From Setaria digitata (Eukaryota > Nematoda > Chromadorea > Rhabditida > Setariidae), in NCBI GenBank assembly GCA_003640385.1, contig RCAB01000024.1, positions 62,001 to 126,000 on the forward strand: DNA of 64,000 nucleotides, read 5' to 3'. Under the pieces are notes generated by a model. The model did no database searches. It was not told the DNA's origin and saw only the letters and a program-made list of their open reading frames with translations. Of this stretch, positions 52,358-64,000 are shown in pieces. Each line of letters starts with the position of its first letter. The first letter of the stretch is position 1. The position numbers and the translations under genes are program-made.

Positions 52358-53927
52358 TAAAATGAAATTTAATGAAAACCGTAACTGGCATAACTTTTAT
52401 AAGTTTTTTTTTTTTTTTTCTGTTAGCGTTTTGTAGCGCAGTTTCGTTGATCCTTTGTTCATCATGACATATAAGTTCGGGTAAAATCTACACTACTTTT
52501 TATGAAAATTAGATTTTTCTTCGCAGAAATTTCTTCATCTCCACAATTTTTATAATAAATGTTTGTTTTTACTCTCGCACTTCCATTTCAAAAAGATTTT
52601 GTGAAGTTGCTGCTTGTTAGCAAATGATCAGGAGGACCCCACTATTGTTTGAAACATCGTAGTCTTCATACATAAGTGTCACAAGGATTGATCAGAGATG
52701 TCGAGACATTGATAAGGTTAGAATAGCTCAAAATGGTAATGTTCCACACATTTAGTATTCCTTGCTGAAACAGTTTTGGAAATTTTTTGATCCCTTACTT
52801 ATTCATGGCAATAAAAAGACTTTGATCAGTTCTCAATAAAACTCGGACTCCTCTTAAATATTGAAATTCAAGTTAATTCAGTTGTTATTTAAAAACTAAT
52901 CAAGATATTTCCATCTAGTGTATCACTGCGAAACACATTCTAACCTCCGGCCTATTTAGTTATTTTGTTAAGTCACTGAGCATTAGTTAACAGTTCATTG
53001 TTCAATTTGATCCAGCTTGTATAAATAATAATAATAGAATTTCGTTTTCGTAACATTCAGTGTTGGCTGATATTACGGATAGCTAAAGTAGCGAATCCTG
53101 AACAACCTATTATAATTAAAAAATATTTAAGACAAAATCTTTCCCTGTTCTTGATGCTCATAGTACATGCTAACTTCTGAAACAAGCCAAAGAATAAATA
53201 TTGTGGTGTCAGCTTCGTATGCACCTCACTTTTCTTTGAAATTATAATTAGACAAATCATCGTAATAAACCATGAGTCATAAAAGTCTGCATATGATTTC
53301 TCTAATGTGGCCAAAAGTTCAGAAATGTATATTCTTTCCTTACCATTATTACCTTGCTTTCGCTAATTCAGTGCCAATAGGCTATTGTCATAGACTGTAC
53401 ATTACTGACTGTTCATTCAATATATTTGAAACTTTGCGCAGTTCTTTTGAAATTTCATAAGTGTTTTGTTTACTATTAAATAGAAATTTTTTTTCCGAAA
53501 CTTTGTTTATTTTTGACAAATATTCTTAGAGAATTTGTATTATTTTCCGCAAATTTCGCTATCCAGCAATAAAAAGAAGTTTGCAAATTCAGTCCAACAA
53601 AACTCAGAACAGGAGGAATGTAATGTCTAAGTACCAAAAGAAAAAAATGTCGCAATGATGGGATATTTATACGATTATCTGCATGAAACAGATTCTGATT
53701 TCTAACTCTATTTTTCACCACAATAATTATTTGTGAAACAGCTTCGTATTTAAATAGGCGCAAATCCAATATAAAGAATTATAACAAAGAGTATGGAAGC
53801 AATTCTAACATGATTAAACACGATTAGCAAAAATGAAGTCAGCAGCATATAAATTTTTCGACTGAACTAAATCTTTAGAAAGGATAATGGATTCATAAAT
53901 TATTAATCTAAAGCAACTGAACGAAAA
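52358..53927. other. convergent intergenic region
   Basis: About 1.6 kb between the ends of the plus-strand ZP gene and the minus-strand LDLR-type gene. Holds both 3' UTRs. No separate gene recognised; open frames at 53057-53314 and 53476-53769 lack family features. I looked here for an alternative membrane-anchoring exon of the LDLR-type gene and found none. Confidence 0.5.
52554..52559 (+). terminator. AATAAA polyadenylation signal for the ZP gene
   Basis: AATAAA about 197 bases after the ZP-gene stop codon, the first clear signal downstream on the plus strand. Confidence 0.5.
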
Positions 53928-56900
53928 TCAATGACTCCAAGCCATGGTCAGATCAGCACAGTATAATTCATCGGAACGATCATAGCAGTCTACGAAGCCA
54001 TCGCATCGTTGCAACCGCAAAATGCATTTGCGATTATCGCGACACGGAAACATACGTTCGTCATGCATACAGATCGGTATTGCTGCAACGACTTGACCAG
54101 TGAAGTTTAAAATCATTCTGAGGCTCAAGAGAGAGAGTAATAAAATCATAAGCCATTTCTTTCTTGGATTTTGGTTATTTAATAGCAGAGAAAACGATCC
54201 AATTAATAAGAAGAAATAATTTTGTTGAGATGAATGAAAGAGACACATACGGCATTCCATTTCATCATCTCCATTACCACAATTGTACGATCCGTCACAT
54301 CGATACATCAAACTGAGACATCTAAAAAGTTAATAAATGGATCAATCATATTTTGCGAATGGATAATTCTTCCTAACATTTGGCAGAAAGTAGTAATAAT
54401 ATAGGGTCAGCAACATAACTGCAGCGTCCTGAATAAAATTTTTCAAGCACAACTTCTGGAATCAGTGAAATGAAAGAAATGTAAGATTCCAAAACAAGCT
54501 GACGACAGAGGAAATAAGATCAGTGTTTACAGAGTATAGACTTATGCAAACTTTACAAAGAAAGAATTCTTAAAAATATCGTTTTTCTTCTCAGTAATTA
54601 ATTCTATAAAGTCGAACTTATGATCTGGTCTTGAGCAAAGTAATTCATTTTTTTTACAGTTTGGTTCACAAAAGCCATCATTACGCATGGTAAATCCTTC
54701 AGTACACAAACAATGCGGTCCTGAGCCGTCAAGTTTTGGTACACAGATATGCTGACATGCTGCTGCTTCACAAAGATTAGGCCCTGAATATGACCATGGA
54801 TTGTGATATTACGTCGGAAAATTCTTGCAAGTTCAAGGACACCAAATCTAATTTTATACTGAATTTAAAACTTTTAGATTTTTTCTAGTTCAGCATTCAA
54901 AGTTCTAAAAAATTTGTCTACAAAATTACTGAGAAGAGAATACGCCTACCATCCACTTGCATTGCAGAATGATACGCCTTGAGAGAATATGGTGGCATTA
55001 TAGTTCCTACCAACATCGATAAGTTTCGACCGGTAAGTTTATCAGCAAACAGAAGTGCGCGACGGCTCCAATCACTCCAAAAAATCATATCATCAAACAC
55101 TGTTAGTCCGAAGACGTGTGGTACCAACTGGCTATCACCAATTACAACTCGTCGACCCGTTCCATCCAGATTTGCCATCCTACGTTGAAGAATGAAATTA
55201 GAGTTAGGAAATTGTTATGATGGAAACAATATAGTGGCAAAATTTCTAGAGAAACAAACTCAATCACGTCGCGGAAAGCATCAGCCCAGTAGAGACGTTC
55301 TGCAAAATAATCGAGAGCTAATGCATTTGGCCAAACTAAGTCTTCAGTAATGATTTTCTTTGCTTGAGTACCATCCATAGCGAGACGAACTATGAATGGT
55401 TTCGTACTCCAATCACTTGCAAATAATTCTCTGCAAAACAAATCTACTTACTGTGAGTGACATACTATCCACAGCAAACGAACTATGAATGGTATGTAAA
55501 ACGATTGCAAACTATCGTCCTATTCCCGAAAGAGAATTAAAACTGAGTAAAAAATTACTGGGAAAAATTGTGTTGGGAAAAAAATAAACAGAGTTTTATG
55601 CGTTTATATTTTAATGCTGTAATGCACAGAAAGAAAATAATGAATCAGTGGTCACATTCTCGAGAAGTAACAAGAACTTCAGAAGCAACTGCAACCTTGC
55701 AACTTGATTAAAGTGCTTTCCAATGAACAAAAAGTACCTGTTCAATGGATTAGCAATCAAGGCTCGTGGTAACTGGAAAAGGCCTTTATAAAGTGATGTC
55801 CTGTGAAGACCATCAAGACGCTGCACATGAAGTTGGTTTTGACGTAGGGTATATATGTTCCTAAAAGATTCCAGAAGATACTATCTAGTAACATTTGACA
55901 ATGATTGCTAATATTATATTCTCATTACATTCCACAATGCTGGTGCTAATACAACTACACTTATTAAATACAGTCGCATTAAAGTGACCATATTAATTTC
56001 AACTTCTAAGCCACTTTCAAAAAAAGTAACCTACAGAATAATTACCTGTGAATCCAGTCAACAGCAATTCCTTCAGTACCCTCGACGTCATGATTTTGTA
56101 TAACATGTGCTTTAATCCTGTTGAAAAGGTTCACGTACTGAAGTGAGTTTCTTATTAGATCCACATAGTAGAGTTTCTTTTCCTGAAATATAATCTAAAG
56201 TAATGATTTTGTTTTATTTAAGAAGCTCACAGACAGCGAAATATTTTGGAGAGGTCGAAATTCCTCATGAAGCTAAAAGAAAAAAAAAATTTTTGTTAAT
56301 AAACTAACCTTGAAATCGTAATCAAACATGGCCACTTTCTGAGTATCGATGGGTAGCAGCTTCTCATGAAAATTCGCATCATGCGTAATGTTCCATATAT
56401 TTAGGGAATGAGCAAAAAAAAATAACACCGGTTCTGTAAGTGCTCCAATTAACAATAATTATGAAACTAGTAAAATAATATTCAAATTATACTTATCACT
56501 CAAATTTTCTTTGAAATCGCATTTGAACATAGCTGAAAGGCAAAATGAAAATTTGCTTTATCAGCTAACATCAGAACTTATAGTCAGTTTCAAAATAACT
56601 TAAACAAAACTAGAAAAAATATCATCATTCAACTTTAACAAAGTGATCAACTACAAGAGAACTGGAATAAACAAACCATTATCGGTCCGATAGCACCGAC
56701 GACCATTTCGAGCTAGTTTGTACAATGGACCAGAGCACTGGCAGTTGTAGCTACCTGGTTTATTGATACATTTCTGTGAACAAAAATGCATATTTGATGC
56801 GCATTCGTCCACATCTGAACTATGCAACCGAAAGTGTTATTGATTTATAATTATAGCACCGACGGCCATTTCGAGCTAGTTTGTGCAATGGACCAGAACA

Positions 56901-59900
56901 CTGGCAGTTGTAACTACCTGGTTTATTGATACATTTCTGTGAACAAAAATGCATATTTGATGCGCATTCGTCCACATCGCATCAAATACTTGACAGAATT
57001 TTCTGTCAAGTCATTCAGCATCGGGAAAATTCTACTATGTTCAAGCAAAAACACAGAATTATTTCAGATCCTTACAAAAGTATAATAGAAATTGAAAATC
57101 CTTTCCAAAAATTTAAAACTTGAAGTGAATTTCAAAAAAGTCAATGATTACTAATAAAGAGACCAAAACAATGAAAAGGATTAAGCACAATTAAGATATT
57201 TTGTTCCTTTTATTGGTCCAACTTCATGAAATAAAAACTGATAATCATGTAAACTAGCCTGAGACAACAGTGAAAAAAGTAGCAGAATCAATATCCGAAT
57301 AGTTTTTCATAATAAAATAACTATCTTACCGATGCATTTGGCCAAATGCCCATTATAAGAGAAACCAACAGGACAATCGATCACCGTGTAATTATGGGAC
57401 ATTACGTCATCAGAGTAGTCACCAGGATCAGCTATAATAATGTCATGCAACGAAAATCAGTTTTATCATGAATAGAACATTTGTTTGTTCGCCATAGGTT
57501 GTTATCAAACAGTGTACATTCTCAGATGCTTCTAATAATGAGGAATGAAATGAAAATGGAAACCCGTATCATATCATATCTGCTGATGATGGTAGCTAAA
57601 GTGGAAATAAGTTGGAAATAAGGTTCTAAATAACAAATCGAAATGAACTAATGGAAAATTCCCGACCAGAAATCGTTTCATCACGTTCTGTTGTTTGTCG
57701 CAAATCGCAGCTGCTATTTTTTACGTTAACCAGTAACTCAAAGTAAGTTTGTATGCTCTACAAAAAACAGCAACAATTGGGAATTTAATTAAAAAAAAAA
57801 AAAAAAAATTAACAGAATACTAAGAAGAAGATCAAGACTTTTCCTTCGTTCAGAATGTGAAAATCCGAATTTTGAAATTTTTAATCGTAGACTTGCATTT
57901 TATTGTTAAAAGGTTACCAATACATAACACCCGAGTAAATAATTTCAACCGAATCGATAAATCCTGATGTCTCTAAGTTCATGCAATTTTTTTTTTTCAT
58001 CCAACAATTCCTAGTTGAAATTATTTTAATTACCTTTACTTCTCAACTTTGTTGCCAGCAAAATTACTAAAAGGAAAATGAAACAAAAAAAAAAAAAAAA
58101 AAAAATGAGCTTAAATTATTTGGGAGAAGTGACACACCTGTGCAACTTGAGGACACGCTTCATAAAAGGATTCAGTGACTCCGCACTTGATATACCACTT
58201 GACAAATTTACACCGTTCGACTGGCAAACCCAATGTTTCCTAATCAGCAGTAAGAATTTGGTCATGTAACAGCTGTGGATATAATGATTGGAATAAAGGT
58301 AGCATATTTCAAAGTAGTTTGTTTTTAGCATACTTCAAAGTAAAATAGAGTTTTGAAATCAAACAAGGGCATCTCTCAAAATGAAATACTAGCTCATGTG
58401 AAGAAAAATCCTTTGAAAAAAAAAAAAAAAAAAAAAAACAATAAAATCAACATCTGGTCACAAGTAAAAATAGAACCCTTCTAAAATGAGGCGTGTGTCC
58501 GTGCGGGAAATGAACAGTATCTGAGCAATTGCTTTCGTCATAAACTGAATGAAGCTTTACGATGCAACTTTTCTGACTTAATAATAAATTAATGAAGCTG
58601 TCGTTACAGTAATAATCATAAATCTTTTCCAGACGCATGTTCGTATTCCTATAAAAACAGCTGCGATAACGGTACTCTAAGTCGCATAGCTAAAAAATGA
58701 ATCTTTGCTAATATAGTCGCTACACGAAATGTAATGTTGCAACAATTAAAACACGAACCTGCATTGCGAACTAATACCTCGTATATTCTTTTTGTAAATT
58801 TTGTAAGCTAGACAGGAAGGTCTCTGGATTAGTTGTTCAAAAGGAGTTTCAAACAACTGATATCCTAGGTGTTCATATTTCCTCAGTTCTGTAGCTGCTT
58901 CTACTACGTATCGCTCACTGGCTAGATCGCATCGTTCATCTTCGTTGGCATCTCTATCCTTCGGATTCAGTACATCTGAAGGAGCTGATTAGATACAATT
59001 CATGCACCGAATGAAAAAGAAAGCTTCACTTGTTCAGCTCCAAATCTAATACATACTTCAGTATTACACAGGTATTTATAGAATTTTTTATTTGAAAATA
59101 TGATCGAAATCATTACATATTTTCAAAAGAAAATTTACCCATTTCACTAGAAAAATTGTCCTTTTCGGTGATATTTTTTGAATTAGTAAAATTCGATCTC
59201 CACAGTTTTGAATCTAGTTTTCGTAAATCACATGAATTTTGGTAAGAATTCAAAAGTAGTTCATAATACTTTCGGATAAGCTGCAAAAGTTGAGGTTATT
59301 TACTTATTTCTGCTAATTGGTGACTAGTTGATAATAGATGATTTAGTGAACTGCACCTCAGCAGCCGCAGAACATGTTTCGATGAAAGCTTCAGTGAGAG
59401 TGCAACTGAGATACCATCGCATGACACCACATTTGCGGCGAGCGATTTCGTTGTGCTCGAACTCCTGAACATTTGGGATTTATATTAGACGAGAAAGAAT
59501 TATGCTTGTATCTAACACAGTCAGGTTACATTTCCAGCCCAGATGGGGAGAAAGGGACCATCGAGCGAATCAATCTAATTAGCACGGAATCATTCCCACG
59601 CCTATTAATGCTTTCCCAACAAATAGTTATTAGTTTAATTTGCTATTCAACTGATGGAAAGGAAATGTTCCTCTAACAGAAATAGAATCAAAAGTCTACT
59701 GCCAAGTTTATAGATATATAATGTAGATGATCCACTATAAAAAAAATCGATAAACTTCACAAGAATCGATGATACTAATAAATAAATGGTAATTTGAGAC
59801 CCTCATCTTGCACTGATTTGTGTTTCCCAGCGATAAACAACTTCTGTTTCAAGGGTCAGGATCCATTACAGTGACATGACCTTATTGTTTGTGATATTAA

Positions 59901-61331
59901 ACATTTGTTTACATCTCAAAAGTTTTCTTTATAACACAAATCAAAGATGAAGATAATTGCTCTACAAACGCAAAAAGAGTAATCGATAGTCTTCTCAAGC
60001 TCATCGAAGCATTTCATGAGGACATTTCTAGGAGATAATTCTGGAGGCTACAAGTCATGAATTATAAAGTCCTGCCCTAGAACAAATCTTGGTCTTTGAT
60101 ATAGAAAATGCTCAAACTCTTCAAAAGACTCCGAGACTACTGTATCAGTCTCGAATATTTTGCTATTCCCGGGAGAAAAAAATGAAACATCCGAAAAAGT
60201 GAATTTTAAACTGAGGAAAGTATGTGATGCAGCATCAAAGTTAATGATTTAACAGAAATGAAAAAGTGGATTAATATTATTTTTTTGGTCGAGAATATCC
60301 TAAAAGTGATTGTAACAGAAGGAACAGAAGATATGGTTTAGACACATAAGAAGTAGAATATTTCGAGATAAAACCAAATGAACAAGAGTATAAACGCCAA
60401 CAGTAAAATAACAAATGTGAAACTGACACTTCGGAAAAGGGTTGTTTCGTGGTCAGATTGGAACATGCTGCTATGGAAGCACTCTGGTGAATAAATAAAA
60501 TAATCTCGGAAATTATTGAGGCAAGCCCGATGTGTGTTCAACTGCTTTTGGAAACTACTGGAGCATATTTCACCGAAAAAATGTTCCACTTGCGTGTCGA
60601 AAATTCTGAAATTCAGAATCTTGTTAAGATTGAGCCAGTTTTTGCAATAGACTTAATCTCATTTCCAGAATTCTTTATAGAATAAAAAAAGCGAATTACA
60701 AGCATAATGAGAAAAAAATTCTTCACTCAAGATCCACGACAAAACTTATCTTTTTCCAGTCTCCTTCTAAAAGTTCCTAGGTTTTGGACAATAATTTCGG
60801 AGAAGAAACTATTTCATTTGAAATATTTTCAAGAAAGAAAAACAACCTGCAACTCTTTTCATATGCACTAACACAATTTTGATACTCATCATACAAGTTG
60901 CATAGTACCAATGGTGCATCACCAAATCGTTTTTCAAAAAGAAACTGTCCAAAATTAAGTTTATCCAGAAATGGAGCCAAGCACTGTTGAATAGTGACCC
61001 GTTCCATAGGAAAATCGCAGTACAATTCATTATTTTTCTCTACAAATTCGAATTCAACTCCGCAAAATTTGAGTGACTTGGACGAGTGATTTTGAGTGAC
61101 GGATTATGAGAATATTAATGGCGACCTTTTGTAGATAAGAATATATATATATATTTAATTTTGCAATATATATATATATATTACAAGATTAGCTTCTAAT
61201 ATTAGAAATAATAGAAGTTACTCAAAATCACATTACAAAATTTTGTATATATATATATATTACGAAATAAAATTATATTACAAAAAAAATTATATATATA
61301 TAAATTTTTTAACAATCTTAGGTGAATAATG

Positions 61332-61378
<47 letters not shown>

Positions 61379-61599
61379 GTATATAATATTATATATATTA
61401 TATATATTGTATATATTATATAATATTATACAATATTATAATCATTTCAAATCATTTCAAAAATAATGTATTATATATATATATATAATACATTATTTTT
61501 TTATTATGCAGTTATTACTGACTTAGGGAAAAAATAAATGAAATGATTACCATTAAAAGCTGAAATAGCAGGTATGATCAGCAAGACAACGGTCAACAT
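53928..61599 (-). CDS. secreted LDLR class B (YWTD) protein with N-terminal cysteine-rich repeats
   Basis: Twenty-one exons: 61599-61551, 61039-60847, 60605-60413, 60047-59970, 59464-59357, 59280-59139, 58975-58778, 58676-58477, 58239-58138, 57757-57667, 57431-57330, 56814-56677, 56532-56500, 56433-56309, 56182-56046, 55860-55738, 55430-55260, 55179-54950, 54783-54618, 54321-54251, 54082-53928; 934 residues. Signal peptide MLTVVLLIIPAISAFN. Residues 17-450 hold Cys-rich modules; one type recurs (RKCGVMRWYLSC... and ERCKFVKWYIKC..., each followed by YYELLLN/YFELLVN and NSCDLR/SSCDLR), resembling nematode DUF19/T20D4.11-like domains. Then an EGF-like pair (DVDECASNMHFC), a YWTD propeller (about 540-804; FASDW, LYWADA, IFWSDW), a second EGF and two LDLa repeats with regular spacing (MYRCDGSYNCGNGDDEMEC, LQRCDGFVDCYDRSDELYC). 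It ends ADLTMAWSH with no membrane segment. Exons 3, 4 and the 7/8 junction are the least certain. Confidence 0.85.
56854..56978 (-). pseudogene. decayed duplicate of the EGF exon
   Basis: A 125-base copy of 56691-56815 (the DVDEC EGF exon) with four differences. The exon has lost its splice sites: at the 5' side the AG acceptor is replaced by tttgatgcg, and at the 3' side the exon is cut off after the final cysteine-tyrosine codons with no donor. In the intron it would be skipped. Two short perfect hairpins (56954-56964/56978-56988 and 56988-56998/57001-57011) sit at its outer edge. Confidence 0.8.
61141..61500. repeat. long (TA)n microsatellite cluster with palindromes
   Basis: Several TA runs, the longest at about 61335-61377, separated by short unique pieces, in the first intron of the LDLR-type gene. 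The segment 61459-61500 (aaaaataatgtattata mirrored after the TA core) is a perfect palindrome. Such tracts are prone to length error in assembly. Confidence 0.85.
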
Positions 61600-63683
61600 A
61601 GCTGCAGTGTCGAGGCAAAATAAATATTACCTCCTCTGCCTTCCTAACGGATACACTTTGACCCCAAGCACGGTCTGACCTCACGATATGCGACGACATT
61701 TATGTTGCATTCAATAAAGGTACAAGCGAAAATTTCGAAACTGATCACAAAGATAGAACCAGTAGTAATGCGTCTTAGTGTGTTCAGATAATAATCTTAG
61801 GTGATTATCGCAATTAAAGAACGAAACTTTGAATGGGAAAGAAGAATATATATCGTCCTCGTTAGCATGTACGGCAGCATAGTTATAATCTCAGGAATGA
61901 AACAGTCGAGAAGTTCCTGTCTGCTGCAATATGACGCTCGGCTTGCCTCACCTGACCAGAGTAATTCTGAAGCAGTAGTTTGTTTACAGAAAGGACAAAT
62001 ACTTTTCCCATTTCGTTACTAACAACTTATTCTCCTATCATGTAAAGCAGTTCCTTTTCTTTTGCAACTTACTATTTGGCTGATATTTCAGCATATCATA
62101 ATTCTTAGCGCGTTTTAGCCAGGTAGTAAGACAAGGGGGGCACTTTTGAAAAAAATGGCTTCCTTTTTTTGACAGTCTCGCAACCAAGAATTAATATCAA
62201 GTGATTACGAATTATTTCGGCACTACACGACGCATCTGCCCGCGATAAGCAATAAGGCTTACAAGGGTCTCCTACAATAGCAGCATTCTTATCATGTTCA
62301 TATCGCAAGCTCTTGCTCCTTACTCACATCGTCTGTATTTATTCTTGCTTCATTCAGTCTAGTTCTTCAATTAATCTCTCAGTTACCTGCTTCGATTGTC
62401 CTCTGTTGAGGAGAGATAAAGGATTGCTAACTCTGAAGTAAAGACTCTGTGCTAGATGTTCCCGCACCCCTCCTAAGCCCGATTTATCTCCAACTTTTCC
62501 TTCTACAAGACGCCCACGGCGAGGTGTCATCTGCTCTTCATGCTTCGTCCCTGCTTACCAAACGTTTCTGTCTCCAATCTGTCACACAGCAATCAGTCTT
62601 CTCTAAGTCTGAACCTCATTTCTCACAAGATAACATTTTCGGTTCGGAGACAAGTAGCGGAAAGATTTATGTCGTGTGCATCCCTGCACCTTATCCAAGC
62701 GTCTGCGTACGTGATTGGATAAGAGTGAGGTCACGTCAGACTTGTCCAGGATGCATCGTTCTGATCTCCTGGCTTCTTCGCACTAGAGTTACTCTTTCCA
62801 CTTCTGTTTATGTATGCTACTTTCTCTATCTCCTCACTAGTTATTCATTGGCACTTTAAGATCATACATTTACGTGTGGGTTGAAGTGGATTGTGGGATA
62901 AGCCATATGTATGATGTAAAATTCTCGTTTTCTTTTTCTTTTTTCTTTTTTTTTAATATCAAACACTTGATGGCGTGAGGGACGACTTACTTGACACAGT
63001 AATGAGCTAAAACTGTTGTATTGTGGTGAATTACGATATTATATCGATCGTGCCTCCCTTACACGTGAAATGATACTGACTGATGTGAACCTTTTCTTGT
63101 CTACATTCTTTATATTCTCTCTCTGAATATTTTTGACTAGCAGATGTACTGGAAACTTTTCCGCTTATACAATAAGGCTGTGGTCATGTCAAGCGTTTTG
63201 GTATTTTTGTTACTATTGCTCGAACAGATATTTAAGAAAAGATATGTACACGAGATATTTGACGGCTTGATGCTTGATTCGCTTCTATTAAAATATTGTG
63301 TTGTATATAAAGAGAGTCATTCCAGAAAAAAAAGACTTTCCCTACCTTCAGCACTGGATTCAGTTCTTGGCTGTTCATATCAAACTGTACCCCTGTTTTC
63401 CAAGTTGCACCTATCACCACTGATAGGTTTATGTCAAAAGTTCACTTTAGTTTAAGAGGCTAAAATCTCATGTTGTAGTTCTTTCAACAATTTTATAGGA
63501 CATTTAATTGTGGTTGTCATAAAGAATTAGTTCGTTTATTTGATAAAGAAATGTTTAAAGCCTTTAATTGAACTTATTTCATTAGAAATTGTTTGATTGA
63601 GAAATTGATTCCTCACGGCATGCTTTGGATGAATTGGTAACTTTGTATTTACAGTAATTTTTGTTGACTTTAAGGAAAAATTT
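61600..63683. other. divergent intergenic region LDLR-type gene / RAB5
   Basis: About 2.1 kb between two divergent start codons, so it should contain both promoters. A 136-codon plus-strand open frame at 62449-62859 has no recognisable features and no exon partners. A ttgactttaag acceptor-like sequence ends at 63673, 10 bases before the RAB5 ATG, and may be a spliced-leader site. Confidence 0.5.
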
Positions 63684-64000
63684 ATGGCTGGGCGAGCGGC
63701 GATGCGTTCTGGAAGCGCAGGTGGTCCAAATAAAACTTGTCAGTTTAAGTTGGTATTATTGGGTGAAAGTGCGGTTGGTAAGTATTTTCGGACTTCATTA
63801 TTACTGTGAAATTAGAGACGGTGATCCCTAACGCATTCTTCAATGTTTTCTTCACTTTTCAAAGCAGGAATGGTTAGATTTTCAGGGAAGTCTTCATTGG
63901 TACTAAGATTCGTAAAGGGGCAATTTCATGAGTATCAGGAATCAACAATTGGCGCTGCGTTCCTCACGCAGACTGTTTGCCTGGATGATACCACAGTGAA
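63684..64000 (+). CDS. rab-5: RAB5 small GTPase, 5' part only
   Basis: Exon 1 is 63684-63777 and exon 2 begins at 63886 and runs off the window. The first 69 or so residues match RAB5 almost exactly. The P-loop GESAVGKS is at residues 27-34, giving Ser34 the same number as in human RAB5A, and switch I with [22 protein letters not shown] is intact. RAB5 controls early endosome fusion and endocytic uptake. The start gives an N-terminus of the usual length ([14 protein letters not shown] before the conserved CQFKLVLLG). The missing part includes switch II, the NKxD motif and the C-terminal prenylation site, so integrity of the whole gene cannot be judged. Confidence 0.97.

Noticed and set aside
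54378..54418. Possible extra small exon in the first LDLa repeat
   Set aside because: Its downstream phase does not fit the next exon, and joining 54618 directly to 54321 gives perfect LDLa cysteine spacing.
60050..60150. Open stretch (VSESFEEFEHFLY) upstream of the 59970-60047 exon
   Set aside because: An in-frame TAG separates it from the exon, and that TAG is part of a good acceptor (cttgtag), so it is more likely intron.
62449..62859. 136-codon plus-strand open frame upstream of RAB5
   Set aside because: No domain, splice partners or family likeness; the residue mix looks like translated non-coding DNA and it lies in the promoter region.

Overview
The window is nuclear DNA of a nematode. 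It is AT-rich, genes are split by many short introns (tens to several hundred bases, a few of 1-4 kb), and three gene products point to nematodes: two tandem pepsin-inhibitor-3 (aspin/Ov33-like) genes, a cuticlin-type ZP protein, and a receptor-like protein with nematode-style cysteine modules. Aspin-like genes suggest a parasitic clade such as ascarids, filarial worms or relatives, but the species cannot be fixed from this sequence. All gene models were spliced by eye. In every completed model the exon phases join in frame.

Layout: (1) 1-5531, minus: orthologue of WDR47/nemitin, its 3' end off the left edge. (2) 5532-9763: no gene seen. (3) 9764-12121, minus: small acidic-tailed gene I cannot name, head to head with (4) 12364-18632, plus: NAT10/Kre33 RNA cytidine acetyltransferase, 23 exons. 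(5) 19294-20698, minus: mitochondrial small TIM chaperone TIMM13. (6) 22681-30068, minus: FUS/EWS/TAF15-family RNA-binding protein (fust-1 type), with two introns that appear to use GC-AG splice sites. (7) 30069-34708: no confident gene, one GC-rich open stretch. (8) 34709-35781 and 36782-37899, plus: two tandem aspin-like secreted proteins with the same four-exon plan. (9) 37900-46293: gene-poor, with a duplicated ~108-bp block around an N and one orphan candidate exon. (10) 46294-52357, plus: cuticlin-like ZP transmembrane protein, 5' exon not found. (11) 53928-61599, minus: secreted LDL-receptor-class-B protein whose N-terminal half is made of repeated cysteine-rich (DUF19/T20D4.11-like) modules. 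(12) 63684-64000, plus: 5' end of RAB5.

The genes do not form a pathway. They are a mix of housekeeping genes (NAT10, TIMM13, RAB5, FUS-like), a neuronal/microtubule WD protein and secreted or surface proteins. From memory, the C. elegans counterparts of NAT10, TIMM13 and RAB5 lie on one chromosome (I), which would fit an old linkage group; this was not checked. The most interesting points are the chimeric architecture of the LDLR-type protein with a decayed EGF exon duplication next to paired hairpins, the paired GC-AG introns of the FUS-like gene, and the tandem aspin-like pair.
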